Positions 1 to 8,884 are shown, counted from the stretch's first letter. The stretch: 64,000 bases of DNA from Roseibium sp. TrichSKD4 (GCF_000148725.1 NZ_GL476301.1:3394-67393); one strand, 5' to 3'. Translations and numbers: made by a program. The notes: generated from the sequence alone by a model not told the origin.

Positions 1-753
1 GCTTCGATCTAAGTGGGTTTGGTGCATGCGGGGTCAGCTACTTTACTGCAACTTTTGAGAGATGAAAAAAAATATACTATTATTTGGTGCTTACATGGGT
101 ATAATTACTGTATCAAGTATATAATACGCCTTTCTTGTAATGCATACTTTAGTAAAAATAGTTTTATTTATGAATGGCTTAAAAAGTATTTTTTGTATCT
201 AAAAAATTGTTTAATCTTTATTTTCTCATTACACGTTCTGCTTTTGGCTTTTCTATAATGGTCCTATGAGTTTCTTTCCCCGGCGAAGTTTTTGTGGTTT
301 TTATGAATCGCGAACAGGTAATCAAATAGATTGCTGAAATTACGCACCTTTTTCCGATCATTTCGGAGGGGGAGGAGATGGGGAGCGAAAAGATGATGTT
401 TGGATGAACACCGCTGATTGAGAATTCTTAAACCATGTGTAGTAAAATGCTATCCTAAGCGGTTGTTCTGCTATCATTGGTTTTCTTAGCTGATGTATAC
501 ACGTGGTTGAGGGGTTTCGTGGCCGGTACTGTTTGCAGTGCGAAAACAGTGCGCCGTAGCCTCGGTCGTCATTCCAATGTTTGAGTGTTCAAACCAGACA
601 GAATGGCTCAAAATAAGCGTTTGTGTTTACAATTCGCCGCCTTCATCAGGTTGTCGTGGGTTTGCAGGAGGAAGGCAAGCCGTTGGTGAATGGGAGCAAT
701 TGGAATGGCATGCACGCGTGTGAGAATACAACCTGGGAAGAGTTGGCATTAAA
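1..753. other. Gene-poor, AT-rich leader region
   Basis: I see no convincing gene here. The first 65 bases could be the tail of a gene entering from the left: one frame stays open from base 3 to a TGA at 63-65 and gives about 20 residues (FDLSGFGACGV...FER), too short to identify. Bases about 60-260 are strikingly AT-rich, with long A and T runs, unlike the rest of the window. Small frames at 13-258 and 538-723 have no good ribosome binding site and no recognisable protein character. Two inverted repeats at 528-550 and 579-594 are listed separately. Confidence 0.5.
528..594. promoter_or_regulatory. Two inverted repeats upstream of the GntR gene
   Basis: ACTGTTT (528-534) and AAACAGT (544-550) form a 7-bp dyad with a 9-base spacer. 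GTTTGA (579-584) and TCAAAC (589-594) form a perfect 6-bp dyad with a 4-base spacer. The second has the size of a typical GntR-family operator and lies about 160 bases before the GntR start, so autoregulation is possible. The assignment is inferred from position and symmetry only. Confidence 0.3.
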
Positions 754-1425
754 ATGCCTCAAAAAATAAAACTTAAGCGTGTAAATTACGCATATGATCG
801 CTTGAAGGCTGATATTCTTGCCAGCGTTATGGCGCCGGGGTACCAAGCGCCTGAGCCAGAGATCGCGGACCTTTTAGGGATGAGCCGAACACCCGTGCGT
901 GAAGCGCTCATCCGGCTCCAGACGGAAGGAATGCTAGACCTCGTGCCTCGACGGGGGGCCCTGGTCAAAGGCTTGTCATCCGCTGATGTGCGGGAGATTC
1001 ACGAAGTTTTGGCAGGGCTTGAGAGTGAGCTTTGCATAAACTTGGCCATGCGTGGTTTTTCTCTTGCGGAAATTGATGCCTGTAATGAGCTTATGGCAGA
1101 AATGTCACAGGCTGAAGAAGCTGCTGACTTTACGCGGTGGCTGGAGAAAGATCTGGAGCTTCGCACGAAGCTGTTTGAGCTCCATGGTAACGGACGTCTA
1201 GAGCGTACCTCACGCTTGATGCTTGATCAGCTATATCGAGGTCGTCTGGCCTTGCTGAACGAAGTCGGGAAAGTTGATGTTTCACACGAAGAACTCAAAA
1301 CCGTGTTGGCGGCGGTTTACGCTGGTGACGGTTTACGGGCAGGCCAATTGGCAGCTTCCTACCGAAAGCAAGCTTGTGATGTTTTGATTGAAAGGCTCGA
1401 AGAAGCCGATCTTCTGTATGTTTAG
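754..1425 (+). CDS. GntR-family transcriptional regulator (FCD subfamily)
   Basis: A 223-residue regulator. The N-terminal winged helix (about residues 8-75) contains the recognition-helix stretch MSRTPVREALIRL typical of GntR proteins. The rest (about 80-215) looks like an all-helical FCD ligand-binding domain, and total length fits the family. FCD regulators usually sense small organic acids or sugar acids and repress a neighbouring catabolic operon. Here the gene stands alone, convergent with aglR about 40 bases away, so its target is not evident; it could act on genes to the left of the window or on itself through the dyads at 528-594. The ATG is preceded by only a weak GGAAGAG. Confidence 0.85.
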   Translation: MPQKIKLKRVNYAYDRLKADILASVMAPGYQAPEPEIADLLGMSRTPVREALIRLQTEGMLDLVPRRGALVKGLSSADVREIHEVLAGLESELCINLAMRGFSLAEIDACNELMAEMSQAEEAADFTRWLEKDLELRTKLFELHGNGRLERTSRLMLDQLYRGRLALLNEVGKVDVSHEELKTVLAAVYAGDGLRAGQLAASYRKQACDVLIERLEEADLLYV

Positions 1426-1467
1426 AATTGCCTGAGTGGTTATCGAGTTGTCATCTCGGCAGACAAT

Positions 1468-2505
1468 CTAGCCACGGTTCTGTAGGGCGGGGCCGGTTGA
1501 TTGCCCCAAGATCAGGTCAGCTTCCATCATATGTGTGACATGGCGATCATTGCTTTCTTGGTCAATGATGTCCGTAATCAAAATTTCCGCTGCCCGTTGC
1601 CCGGCTTCTCCAACGGAAGAGCGAATGCAGGTAAAATGAGGAGATTCGCCGCTATTGGGCAGGAATGAGATGACGTCGTCATGGGTGATGATGGAGACGT
1701 CATTGCCAACTTGCAATCCATTCGACTTTACAGCCGTTTCTGCCCCAATGGCCAAGGTGATGGATGACGTTAAAAACGCTGTTGGTGGATTGGAGCTTCT
1801 TAGAAGGTTCAAAGCGAACTCGGTTCCGAGTGGTTCTGTCATCTCGCTGCTGTGCATCAGCGTGGGATCTATCTCACAGCCTGCCTTTGTTAACGCGTTG
1901 ATATAGCCCTCTTTTCGTCGGATTGCGAACTCCATCTCTTCATTGCCGTTCAGAAAGCCTATGCGCCTGTGCCCAAGGTCAAGCAGGAACTGCGTTGCGC
2001 GTTCAAAGGCTCTGCGATTGTTGATGTCGACCCAGGATGTTTCGGCTTCTGCGCCAGTTATGCGGCCGTGCATCAAAAAGGGGATATTTAACTTCTTGAG
2101 CAGTTTGTGCCGCGTTTCCTGTCGGCGAGGAGCATGAACGATGATGCCGTCAACTTTCTTTCGGTTTGCGATTTCCCGATAGATTGCCTCTTCATCATCA
2201 TTGGCGACAACGCTAATCATCATGTCGTAGCCATATTGGGCGTAGGTCAGTCCTGCGCCTGCGATGAACTCCATGAAAATCGGATTGAGCATCTCATTGG
2301 GTGATCGTGGCAGGACATGGCCGATAGACATCGTTTTGCCGGTCGCCAGGCGTTGGGCTTGTTGATTGGGGGCGTAGCCAAGATCCCGGGCCATATCGAC
2401 CACACGTTGTCTGGTTTTTGCGCTGACTTCCGGATATCCGTTAAGGGCGCGACTCACCGTCGTTTGCGATAGGTTCAGCCGGTTTGAAAGTTCCTTCAAA
2501 TTCAT
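1468..2505 (-). CDS. aglR: LacI-family repressor of the alpha-glucoside operon
   Basis: A 345-residue LacI/GalR regulator. The N-terminal helix-turn-helix has the classic SQTTVSRALNGYPEVS pattern (about residues 13-28) and is followed by a periplasmic-binding-protein-like sensor domain. I place the start at the ATG at 2505, which follows GAGGGCAGCAGG; a TTG seven codons upstream is open but poorly placed. The gene is divergent from aglEFGK. Two dyads with the central CG expected of LacI-family operators lie in the shared 240-bp region, one overlapping the aglE promoter. By analogy with the rhizobial agl locus it should repress the transporter until an alpha-glucoside inducer binds. Confidence 0.87.
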   Translation of the reverse strand: MNLKELSNRLNLSQTTVSRALNGYPEVSAKTRQRVVDMARDLGYAPNQQAQRLATGKTMSIGHVLPRSPNEMLNPIFMEFIAGAGLTYAQYGYDMMISVVANDDEEAIYREIANRKKVDGIIVHAPRRQETRHKLLKKLNIPFLMHGRITGAEAETSWVDINNRRAFERATQFLLDLGHRRIGFLNGNEEMEFAIRRKEGYINALTKAGCEIDPTLMHSSEMTEPLGTEFALNLLRSSNPPTAFLTSSITLAIGAETAVKSNGLQVGNDVSIITHDDVISFLPNSGESPHFTCIRSSVGEAGQRAAEILITDIIDQESNDRHVTHMMEADLILGQSTGPALQNRG

Positions 2506-2522
2506 CCTGCTGCCCTCATTTT

Positions 2523-2536
2523 TCAAAACGCTTTGA
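2523..2536. promoter_or_regulatory. LacI-type operator O1 (aglR proximal)
   Basis: TCAAA-ACGC-TTTGA is a 5-bp dyad around a central CG, the form expected for LacI-family sites. It lies just upstream of the aglR start, where binding would block aglR expression. It matches the O2 site at 2636-2647 in the pattern CAAA-N-CG-N-TTTG; the two are 112 bp apart. Confidence 0.6.
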
Positions 2537-2621
2537 GAATTGCTGGGCAGTCAGTGAGCCGCCAATACCTCAGAATAACTCTCGATATTTCAGTTTGGCA
2601 AGTTTCCCGGTTAAGAGTCTC

Positions 2622-2650
2622 TTGACGTAGCGATCCAAAGCGGTTTGAAT
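2622..2650 (+). promoter_or_regulatory. aglE promoter with LacI-type operator O2
   Basis: TTGACG (2622-2627) and TTGAAT (2645-2650) are separated by 17 bases and form a plausible sigma-70 promoter for aglE. The dyad CAAA-GCGG-TTTG (2636-2647) sits between the -35 and -10 boxes, the classic place for steric repression by AglR. The -10 box is only a 4/6 match. Confidence 0.55.
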
Positions 2651-2745
2651 AAAGTATCGAAGGGGAGTTCACTCCCTTGGCATGTGCTGCTTGATCGGCT
2701 GGCCAAGGGTGTGCGACAGTCTCTTTACAATCTGGGAGGATTGAC

Positions 2746-4116
2746 ATGAAACATCTTCATATGACTGGTGTCGCGGGCCTTGCTCTGGCCGTGGCATTTG
2801 GAACTGCGGTGTCCGCATCTGCGGCAGATTTGATTTTTAAGCCAGGCGAAGGCGCATTCAGCTGGGATAGCTACCAGGAATGGGCGGCGAAGGCTCCGGA
2901 CCTGAAAGGGCAGACTGTCACGATCGCTGGCCCTTGGCTTCAGCCGGAAGACGGGTATTTCCGCAGCGCTCTTGCCTACTTCACCGAAGCGACAGGTGCA
3001 GAGGTCATCTACACAGGATCTGATTCTTTTGAACAGCAGATCGTCATTGATGCCGAAGCTGGTGCTGCTCCAAACATTGCCGTGTTCCCTCAGCCCGGCT
3101 TGGCTTCCGATATGGCTGCGCGTGGCTTGTTGACGCCGTTGCCTTCTGATCTGGGTCCGTGGGTGGCAAACAACTATGGAGCCGGTCAAAGCTGGGTGGA
3201 TCTTGGAACCTATGCTGACAAGGATGGTCAAGATCAGCTCTACGGCTTCTTCTACAACGTCAATGTCAAAAGCCTCGTCTGGTACTCGCCGGAAAACTTC
3301 GAGGATGCTGGCTACGAAGTTCCAGCGTCCATGGGAGAGCTGAAAGCGTTGACCGAGCAGATTGTTGCTGACGGTGAAACGCCTTGGTGTATTGGTCTTG
3401 GATCAGGCGCGGCCACGGGCTGGCCGGCGACTGACTGGGTTGAAGATCTCATGCTGCGTACACAGCCAGCTGATGTCTATGACCAGTGGGTCTCCAACGA
3501 AATGCCTTTTGACGACCCGCGTGTGATTGGCGCAATTGAAGAGTTTGGCTGGTTTGCTCGTGATGATGCCAAAGTGGCAGGTGGTGCGAGCGCCGTTGCA
3601 TCCACAGACTTCCGCGATAGCCCGAAAGGTCTCTTTTCTTCGCCGCCTCAGTGCTACATGCACCGTCAAGCTTCCTTTGTACCGGCCTTCTTCCCTGAAG
3701 ATGTCGAGTTTGGTGCAGATGTAGATTTCTTCTACTTCCCGTCCTACGCTGAGAAGGACCTTGGTAATCCGGTTCTGGGTGGTGGCACATTGATGGCGAT
3801 CACCAAGGCGTCGGATGCAACCAATGAACTCATGGAGTTCTTCACACTGCCGATCGCCCACGAAGTGATGATGGCGCAAACGGGTTTCCTGACGCCGCAC
3901 AAGGGTGTCAATCTCGAAGCTTACATGAACGACACTCTGCGCGGGCAGGGTGAGATTCTGGTGAACGCCACCACATTCCGCTTCGACGGCTCAGACCTTA
4001 TGCCAGGTGGCGTTGGTGCAGGCACATTCTGGACCGGTATGGTGGACTACACTGGTGGCAAGGACGCTACCGCGGTTGCTGGTGAAATCCAGAAGAGCTG
4101 GGACGCTCTAAAGTAA
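2746..4116 (+). CDS. aglE: Alpha-glucoside ABC transporter, periplasmic binding protein
   Basis: A 456-residue family-1 extracellular solute-binding protein. A signal peptide ends near SASA-ADL (about residue 27). The mature protein begins with a long lead and then GQTVTIAGPWLQPEDGYF, a pattern I associate with AglE of alpha-glucoside (sucrose, maltose, trehalose) transporters. The start is supported by a strong GGGAGGA six bases upstream. It is first in the operon with aglF, aglG and aglK, and a GC-rich hairpin lies directly behind it, which should keep it expressed above the membrane components. No aglA-type alpha-glucosidase follows, so any hydrolysis gene must lie elsewhere. Confidence 0.88.
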   Translation: MKHLHMTGVAGLALAVAFGTAVSASAADLIFKPGEGAFSWDSYQEWAAKAPDLKGQTVTIAGPWLQPEDGYFRSALAYFTEATGAEVIYTGSDSFEQQIVIDAEAGAAPNIAVFPQPGLASDMAARGLLTPLPSDLGPWVANNYGAGQSWVDLGTYADKDGQDQLYGFFYNVNVKSLVWYSPENFEDAGYEVPASMGELKALTEQIVADGETPWCIGLGSGAATGWPATDWVEDLMLRTQPADVYDQWVSNEMPFDDPRVIGAIEEFGWFARDDAKVAGGASAVASTDFRDSPKGLFSSPPQCYMHRQASFVPAFFPEDVEFGADVDFFYFPSYAEKDLGNPVLGGGTLMAITKASDATNELMEFFTLPIAHEVMMAQTGFLTPHKGVNLEAYMNDTLRGQGEILVNATTFRFDGSDLMPGGVGAGTFWTGMVDYTGGKDATAVAGEIQKSWDALK

Positions 4117-4127
4117 GAGCCCAGATA

Positions 4128-4156
4128 GTGGTCGGCGTTGGCGCCAACCACCTTTT
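4128..4156 (+). terminator. Intercistronic hairpin after aglE
   Basis: GTGGT (4128-4132) pairs with ACCAC (4147-4151), and GGCG (4134-4137) with CGCC (4142-4145) around a TTGG loop. TTTT follows at 4153-4156. It lies inside the operon 12 bases after the aglE stop, so it is likely a partial terminator or mRNA-stabilising end rather than the operon end. Confidence 0.65.
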
Positions 4157-4258
4157 CCTGAAGTGAACGATTTTATCTTGAATCCCTGTTCCCGCCATTT
4201 GTTCGAGAGCTGACGGCAGCGCTGTTCGGCAATTACATCAAGAAGGGGAGGACGGGTC

Positions 4259-5500
4259 ATGTTAGCGGACAATCCGGCACTCATGGGGCTATTGACCATC
4301 GTCATCGGCGTTGGTGCATGCCTTGGTTACTTCTATTTTTCAAATGTCATCCTCGACACGTTCATCTTTCCCGCCAAAGGAAAGAACGCGGGCAAAAACA
4401 TCAATCGGGCTAATATGGTTCGCCCATGGTTGTTCTTGTTCCCAGCCCTGTTCGGATTGACCCTGTATCTGGTTTACCCGGTGTTTGAGACACTGCGGCT
4501 CTCCTTGACGGACCGGTCTCAGGACGGAGCATTCGTGGGGCTGGCAAACTACAGTCAAATGATGAGCGAGGCGAAATTCTGGGAAGCAGTTCGCAACAAT
4601 CTGCTCTGGCTGATTGTTGTTCCTGCGGCTTCTACGGCCTTTGGTCTCTTGGTTGCCCAGCTTACGGATCGCATCAAGTGGGGCAATATTGCCAAGTCCT
4701 TGATCTTCATGCCAATGGCTATTTCCTTTGTTGGCGCATCAGTGATTTTCAAATTGATCTACGACACACGTCCGGTAGATCAGGCACAGATTGGGGTTTT
4801 AAACGCAGTCTGGCTGCAATTCGACGGTGGAGGTGGTTCGTTCATTTTCCTCAAGTTGCTGCCGACAGTGTTGCTCTTGGCCTTTATGGCTGCGGTTGCC
4901 TATGTGATCTGGAGTTCCATTCAGGCCGTTACATCCAGTCGGGCAGACCGCTCTTTTTGGACCTTGTTCTTACGGCTTGTGGTCGTGATTGGCGGGCTTT
5001 GGCTTCTGTGGGTTTCTGTCGGTGGATTGACGGGTATCTGGGGTGTTGAATTGCCCTATGGCAAGCCCCAAACTTGGCTCACTTTGACCGGTTGGAACAA
5101 CTTCTTCCTGATGGTTGTCTTGATCTGGATTCAAACCGGTTTTGCCATGGTGATCCTGTCTGCGGCCTTGCGAGGTATTCCTGAGGAAACGGTCGAGGCC
5201 GCGATTATCGATGGGGCCAACCCGTTTCAGGTCTTCTTCAAGATCAAGGTGCCGCAAATCATGGGGACCATTGTTGTGGTCTGGACCACGATCACTCTCA
5301 CCGTTTTGAAGGTCTTCGACATCGTGTTTGCGATGACCAATGGTCAGTGGGAGACGCAAGTACTTGCCAACTACATGTATGACAAACTGTTTCGGGCAAA
5401 TGACTGGGGTGTGGGATCGGCTAGTGCGATTATCATCATGCTCATGGTTACGCCGATCCTTGTTTGGAACGTCTACAATGCCCGCAAGGAGATGCGCTGA
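4259..5500 (+). CDS. aglF: Alpha-glucoside ABC transporter, permease 1
   Basis: A 413-residue inner-membrane permease of the MalF type. The EAA cytoplasmic loop that contacts the ATPase is clear (AIIDGANPFQVFFKIKVPQI), as is the lead-in RGIPEETVEAA. Before it, a stretch around residues 190-270 adds about two hydrophobic segments that I do not remember from the rhizobial AglF, making the protein somewhat long. Start ATG follows GGGGAGGACGGGTC. It overlaps the aglG start by one base (TGATG), a sign of translational coupling. With AglG it forms the translocation pore. Confidence 0.87.
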   Translation: MLADNPALMGLLTIVIGVGACLGYFYFSNVILDTFIFPAKGKNAGKNINRANMVRPWLFLFPALFGLTLYLVYPVFETLRLSLTDRSQDGAFVGLANYSQMMSEAKFWEAVRNNLLWLIVVPAASTAFGLLVAQLTDRIKWGNIAKSLIFMPMAISFVGASVIFKLIYDTRPVDQAQIGVLNAVWLQFDGGGGSFIFLKLLPTVLLLAFMAAVAYVIWSSIQAVTSSRADRSFWTLFLRLVVVIGGLWLLWVSVGGLTGIWGVELPYGKPQTWLTLTGWNNFFLMVVLIWIQTGFAMVILSAALRGIPEETVEAAIIDGANPFQVFFKIKVPQIMGTIVVVWTTITLTVLKVFDIVFAMTNGQWETQVLANYMYDKLFRANDWGVGSASAIIIMLMVTPILVWNVYNARKEMR

Positions 5501-6648
5501 TGGATCGGATTGCAGGACAAAAGTCTGGCCTGACCTGGGCCGTTCACATCTCCGTTGTTGCTCTGGTAGCGCTCTGGCTATTCCCCACAGTGGGGTTGTT
5601 CGTGTCATCGTTCAGAACGGCGGACCAGATTTCCTCGTCAGGTTGGTGGGGTGCTCTTTTTGCTTCGGAACAAAATGAAGTTTATCGGGCCCTTGATCCG
5701 GATGACCATAGAGTTGCCGATGGTGACATGTATGTCGTCAAAGGAAACATCTTTGACGGAACGCCGCGCGCCATTCGCGCGTGGGGTGTGTCGTCTCGGG
5801 ATATCTCTGCTTTCCAGCCTGGAGACACAGCCGAGATGAAGGGCGGTGAAACCCTGACACTCGAAGCTGATGGCAGCTATGTCTGGCGGGGGAATGACAA
5901 GCAGATCTCCGGTCGTGGTCAGCGCATATTCGTAACCTCGGAAGTACCTCCAGACTTCACGCTTTCCAATTATGAAACGATCCTCTTTTCTGGAAGCGGT
6001 CAGGACAACATGGCGCGGGCTTTCTTCAACACGCTTACCGTAACCATTCCCGCCACCATCATCCCAATCGTTATCGCTGCTTTCGCGGCCTATGCATTGG
6101 CCTGGATGGAATTTCCCGGACGGGCGCTGTTGATTGCCTTTGTCGTGGCGCTCTTGGTGGTTCCCCTGCAATTGGCACTCATTCCGTTGCTGCGGCTGCA
6201 TTTGGGGATCGGTATTGGCAAAGGGTATCTGGGGGTTTGGTTGGCTCATACAGCCTTTGGAATGCCGCTCGCCGTCTATCTCCTACGCAATTACATGGTG
6301 GGTCTGCCGCGCGACATTATCGAAAATGCCAAAGTGGATGGCGCAACGGACTTTCAGATCTTTACGAAGATCATCCTGCCGTTGAGTTTCCCGGCTCTGG
6401 CCTCCTTTGCGATCTTCCAGTTCCTTTGGACCTGGAATGACCTTCTTGTCGCGAAAGTGTTTCTGATCGATGCGACCGGGTCAACAACCGTCATGACAAA
6501 CCAGATTGTCGAGTTGCTCGGCACACGGGGTGGAAATTGGGAGATTTTGGCAACAGCTGCCTTTGTCTCGATCGCCTTGCCGCTGGTCGTCTTTTTCACC
6601 CTTCAACGTTATCTGGTGCGTGGTCTGTTGGCCGGGTCCGTCAAATAA
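5500..6648 (+). CDS. aglG: Alpha-glucoside ABC transporter, permease 2
   Basis: A permease of 382 residues. The start is the ATG that overlaps the aglF stop, with AAGGAGA upstream; an in-frame TTG at 5464 inside aglF is less likely. After the first membrane segment comes a soluble stretch of about 100 residues (roughly 45-145, including GETLTLEADGSYVWRG) that should face the periplasm. As I recall it, such an insert is a family trait of AglG and not an oddity. The EAA loop reads AKVDGATDFQIFTKIILPL. The end, QRYLVRGLLAGSVK, is typical of MalG-like permeases. Confidence 0.88.
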   Translation: MDRIAGQKSGLTWAVHISVVALVALWLFPTVGLFVSSFRTADQISSSGWWGALFASEQNEVYRALDPDDHRVADGDMYVVKGNIFDGTPRAIRAWGVSSRDISAFQPGDTAEMKGGETLTLEADGSYVWRGNDKQISGRGQRIFVTSEVPPDFTLSNYETILFSGSGQDNMARAFFNTLTVTIPATIIPIVIAAFAAYALAWMEFPGRALLIAFVVALLVVPLQLALIPLLRLHLGIGIGKGYLGVWLAHTAFGMPLAVYLLRNYMVGLPRDIIENAKVDGATDFQIFTKIILPLSFPALASFAIFQFLWTWNDLLVAKVFLIDATGSTTVMTNQIVELLGTRGGNWEILATAAFVSIALPLVVFFTLQRYLVRGLLAGSVK

Positions 6649-6681
6649 CATGACCTTGTTTTCTTGTAAGGAGCAGCCGGT

Positions 6682-7773
6682 ATGACCTCTTTGTCTTTGA
6701 AGGATGTCAGCAAGTCCTACGGCTCAGTGGAAGTTCTTCGCAACATTGATCTGGAAATCCAGGAAGGTGAGCTGATTGTTTTTGTCGGCCCATCCGGGTG
6801 TGGCAAGTCCACCTTGTTGCGGATGATTGCTGGTCTGGAAACCATCACCGGCGGAACGCTGGATATTGACGGTCAGGTCGTGAATGACGTCTCTTCGGCG
6901 CAGCGCGGCATTGCCATGGTGTTTCAGTCCTACGCGCTTTATCCGCATATGACTGTCTATGATAATATGGCCTTTGCTCTGAAGTTGGCGGGCAAGTCGG
7001 CAGCCGAAATCGACAAGGCCGTGCGTTCGGCAGCTGAAACATTGCAGCTTGCGCACTTGCTGGATCGTCTGCCAAAGGCTCTGTCCGGCGGTCAGCGTCA
7101 GCGGGTTGCCATTGGCCGCTCTATTGTGCGCGATCCGAAGGTGTTCCTTTTCGACGAGCCGCTTTCCAATCTGGATGCAGCGCTCCGTGTAGCAACTCGG
7201 ATCGAGATTGCCCAGCTCAAGGAAAGCATGCCCCAAAGCACCATGATCTACGTCACGCATGATCAGGTGGAAGCCATGACATTGGCGAGCCGGATTGTGG
7301 TTTTGCACGGCGGAAACATTGAGCAGGTCGGTGCCCCGCTTGAGCTTTATGAGCGTCCCGCCAATACATTCGTTGCTCAGTTCATAGGCTCACCTGCCAT
7401 GAATATGGTGGATGCGACTGTAACTGAAACGGGCGAGCAAACGTCTGTGCGGATGCCGGATGGGGGACACGCGACGGTTCCAATTGCATCCAAGGACAGC
7501 GATCTCAACAAGCCGGTCAAATTGGGGGTTCGCCCGGAAGATCTTAGCATCACTGACAGCGATGACTATCTCGTGTCGGCGAAGCTTTCGATTGTCGAGG
7601 CCCTTGGAGAAACAACCGTTCTCTATTTCGATCCGCGCGAAGGGGATGACGCGTTTATTGCCAAGCTGCCTGGGATTCACAAGGCAGAAAAAGGTCGGGA
7701 ACTGCGCCTTGTTGCGCCTGCCGATAAGCTGCATTTGTTTGACGAGAACGGCGTTTCGTTCCTGTATCGGTAA
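6682..7773 (+). CDS. aglK: Alpha-glucoside ABC transporter, ATPase
   Basis: A 363-residue ATPase of the MalK/UgpC type. Walker A GPSGCGKS, signature LSGGQRQR, Walker B FLFDEPLSNLD and the H-loop YVTHDQVEAMT are all intact. A C-terminal OB-like regulatory domain follows from about residue 240. The start has AAGGAG upstream. It is the last gene of the agl operon and is followed by a terminator-like hairpin. Such ATPases are sometimes shared between sugar importers, so it might also serve permeases elsewhere. Confidence 0.9.
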   Translation: MTSLSLKDVSKSYGSVEVLRNIDLEIQEGELIVFVGPSGCGKSTLLRMIAGLETITGGTLDIDGQVVNDVSSAQRGIAMVFQSYALYPHMTVYDNMAFALKLAGKSAAEIDKAVRSAAETLQLAHLLDRLPKALSGGQRQRVAIGRSIVRDPKVFLFDEPLSNLDAALRVATRIEIAQLKESMPQSTMIYVTHDQVEAMTLASRIVVLHGGNIEQVGAPLELYERPANTFVAQFIGSPAMNMVDATVTETGEQTSVRMPDGGHATVPIASKDSDLNKPVKLGVRPEDLSITDSDDYLVSAKLSIVEALGETTVLYFDPREGDDAFIAKLPGIHKAEKGRELRLVAPADKLHLFDENGVSFLYR

Positions 7774-7798
7774 TTTGGCCTGGATAACATGGATGGAC

Positions 7799-7824
7799 GG
7801 GGGGCTGTTGCAGCTCGCCCTTTT
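7799..7824 (+). terminator. Probable terminator of the agl operon
   Basis: GCTG (7804-7807) and CAGC (7811-7814) close on a TTG loop. The stem extends outward through G-U and G-C pairs with one mismatch to 7799/7819, and TTTT follows at 7821-7824. It is placed right after aglK. Confidence 0.5.
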
Positions 7825-7948
7825 AGTTGAGCGCCGCGGCGTTTTCTTTGTGTTCATGTGTGCGGAACACCAGACTTCAGTGGTCAGTATATTTGTACTA
7901 CCTGATCTGTTGAATTGGTGATTCCGCTAGCACGTATTGTCATACCAT

Positions 7949-7982
7949 GTTCATATGAGCGTTCAAAAACGTTCATATGAAC
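7949..7982. promoter_or_regulatory. Tandem operator repeats before the DeoR-family gene
   Basis: GTTCATATGAGC (7949-7960) and the perfect 12-bp palindrome GTTCATATGAAC (7971-7982) start 22 bp apart, two helical turns, so both face the same side of the DNA. A further GTTCA half site lies between them at 7961. They lie about 115 bp before the DeoR-family start and are the best candidate sites for that regulator. The rest of 7825-8095 shows nothing else clear. Confidence 0.55.
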
Positions 7983-8095
7983 ATACTAGAAAACTCTGTA
8001 TGAGTTGGCTGCAAGGCAATTCGTCGACCGGCGCCGTGAAAACAAACGTTAGGCGACGGGATTAGTGCAGCCGACCCCATAAGGTTGGATGCGCA

Positions 8096-8884
8096 ATGCT
8101 TGGTCAGATCGACATTTCAAAACGGCAAGCAGAGATTGCTGATCTTGTTCAGAAAAACGGATTTGCTTCCGTTGATGAACTGGCGGAACGATTTGACGTA
8201 ACGACACAGACTATTCGCCGCGATGTCAATGGTCTTTGTGAGTTCGGTATATTGCGCCGCACCCATGGTGGTGTCGAGCCGCCTGCGACGACGACCAATA
8301 TTCATTACAGCACCCGCCAGATTCTCAGTTTGAATGAAAAACGGACCATCGCTGACCTCGTCGCGCATGATGTCCAAAATGGCCAATCACTGGCGTTCTC
8401 TATAGGTACGACGCCAGAGATTGTGATGCAGGCGCTTTCCAACCATGAAAGCCTTTCCATTTTTACCAACAATCTGAACGTCGCTTTCACGGCGTCGGGC
8501 AATCCAAGTTTTCAAGTCACAATTGCAGGTGGCCGTTTACGACACGGAGACCGTGATGTTTTGGGCGGTGTGGCTCAGGAGTTTTTTGCCCGTTACAAGT
8601 TCGACATCGGCATCTTCGGCGTTGCCGGTGTGGATGAGGATGGCACTTTGCTCGATTTCCACGAGGATGAAGTAGCTGCTCGCCAGGCAATCCTTGCCAA
8701 TTGCCGTCAGTCCTTCCTTGTTCTTGATCATACGAAATTTGGTCGTCCTGCCCATGTTCGCGGGGGGCATATCACAGATGTTTCCGCGGTGTATTCTGAA
8801 AAAACGTTACCGGCAGACATTGCGGATCTGATTGTTCCGTCTCGGACGCGGATGGTGACGCCGAATGGCGAGGTGAAGATATGA
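8096..8884 (+). CDS. DeoR-family regulator (GlpR-like)
   Basis: A 262-residue DeoR regulator. The N-terminal helix-turn-helix includes the family signature FDVTTQTIRRDVNGLCE (about residues 33-49) and is followed by RRTHGGVE. The C-terminal DeoRC sugar-phosphate sensor has the GIFGVAGVDEDGTL and VLDHTKFGR motifs seen in GlpR. It starts a translationally coupled operon with the following ATPase (ATGA overlap at 8881) and stands ahead of a UgpBAE-like transporter and the glycerol transporter. A role as repressor responding to glycerol-3-phosphate or another phospho-sugar is therefore likely, but the inducer is inferred. Confidence 0.85.
   Translation: MLGQIDISKRQAEIADLVQKNGFASVDELAERFDVTTQTIRRDVNGLCEFGILRRTHGGVEPPATTTNIHYSTRQILSLNEKRTIADLVAHDVQNGQSLAFSIGTTPEIVMQALSNHESLSIFTNNLNVAFTASGNPSFQVTIAGGRLRHGDRDVLGGVAQEFFARYKFDIGIFGVAGVDEDGTLLDFHEDEVAARQAILANCRQSFLVLDHTKFGRPAHVRGGHITDVSAVYSEKTLPADIADLIVPSRTRMVTPNGEVKI

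Noticed and set aside
13-258. Open frame of 81 codons in the AT-rich leader
   Set aside because: It arises from the low GC of this stretch, has no ribosome site, odd composition and no recognisable domain.
538-723. Open frame of 61 codons before the GntR gene
   Set aside because: No Shine-Dalgarno sequence and no protein-like pattern; it overlaps the inverted repeats that look regulatory.
5590-5950. Soluble insert in AglG as a novel fusion
   Set aside because: As I recall the rhizobial AglG, it has a similar periplasmic insert, so this is a family trait.
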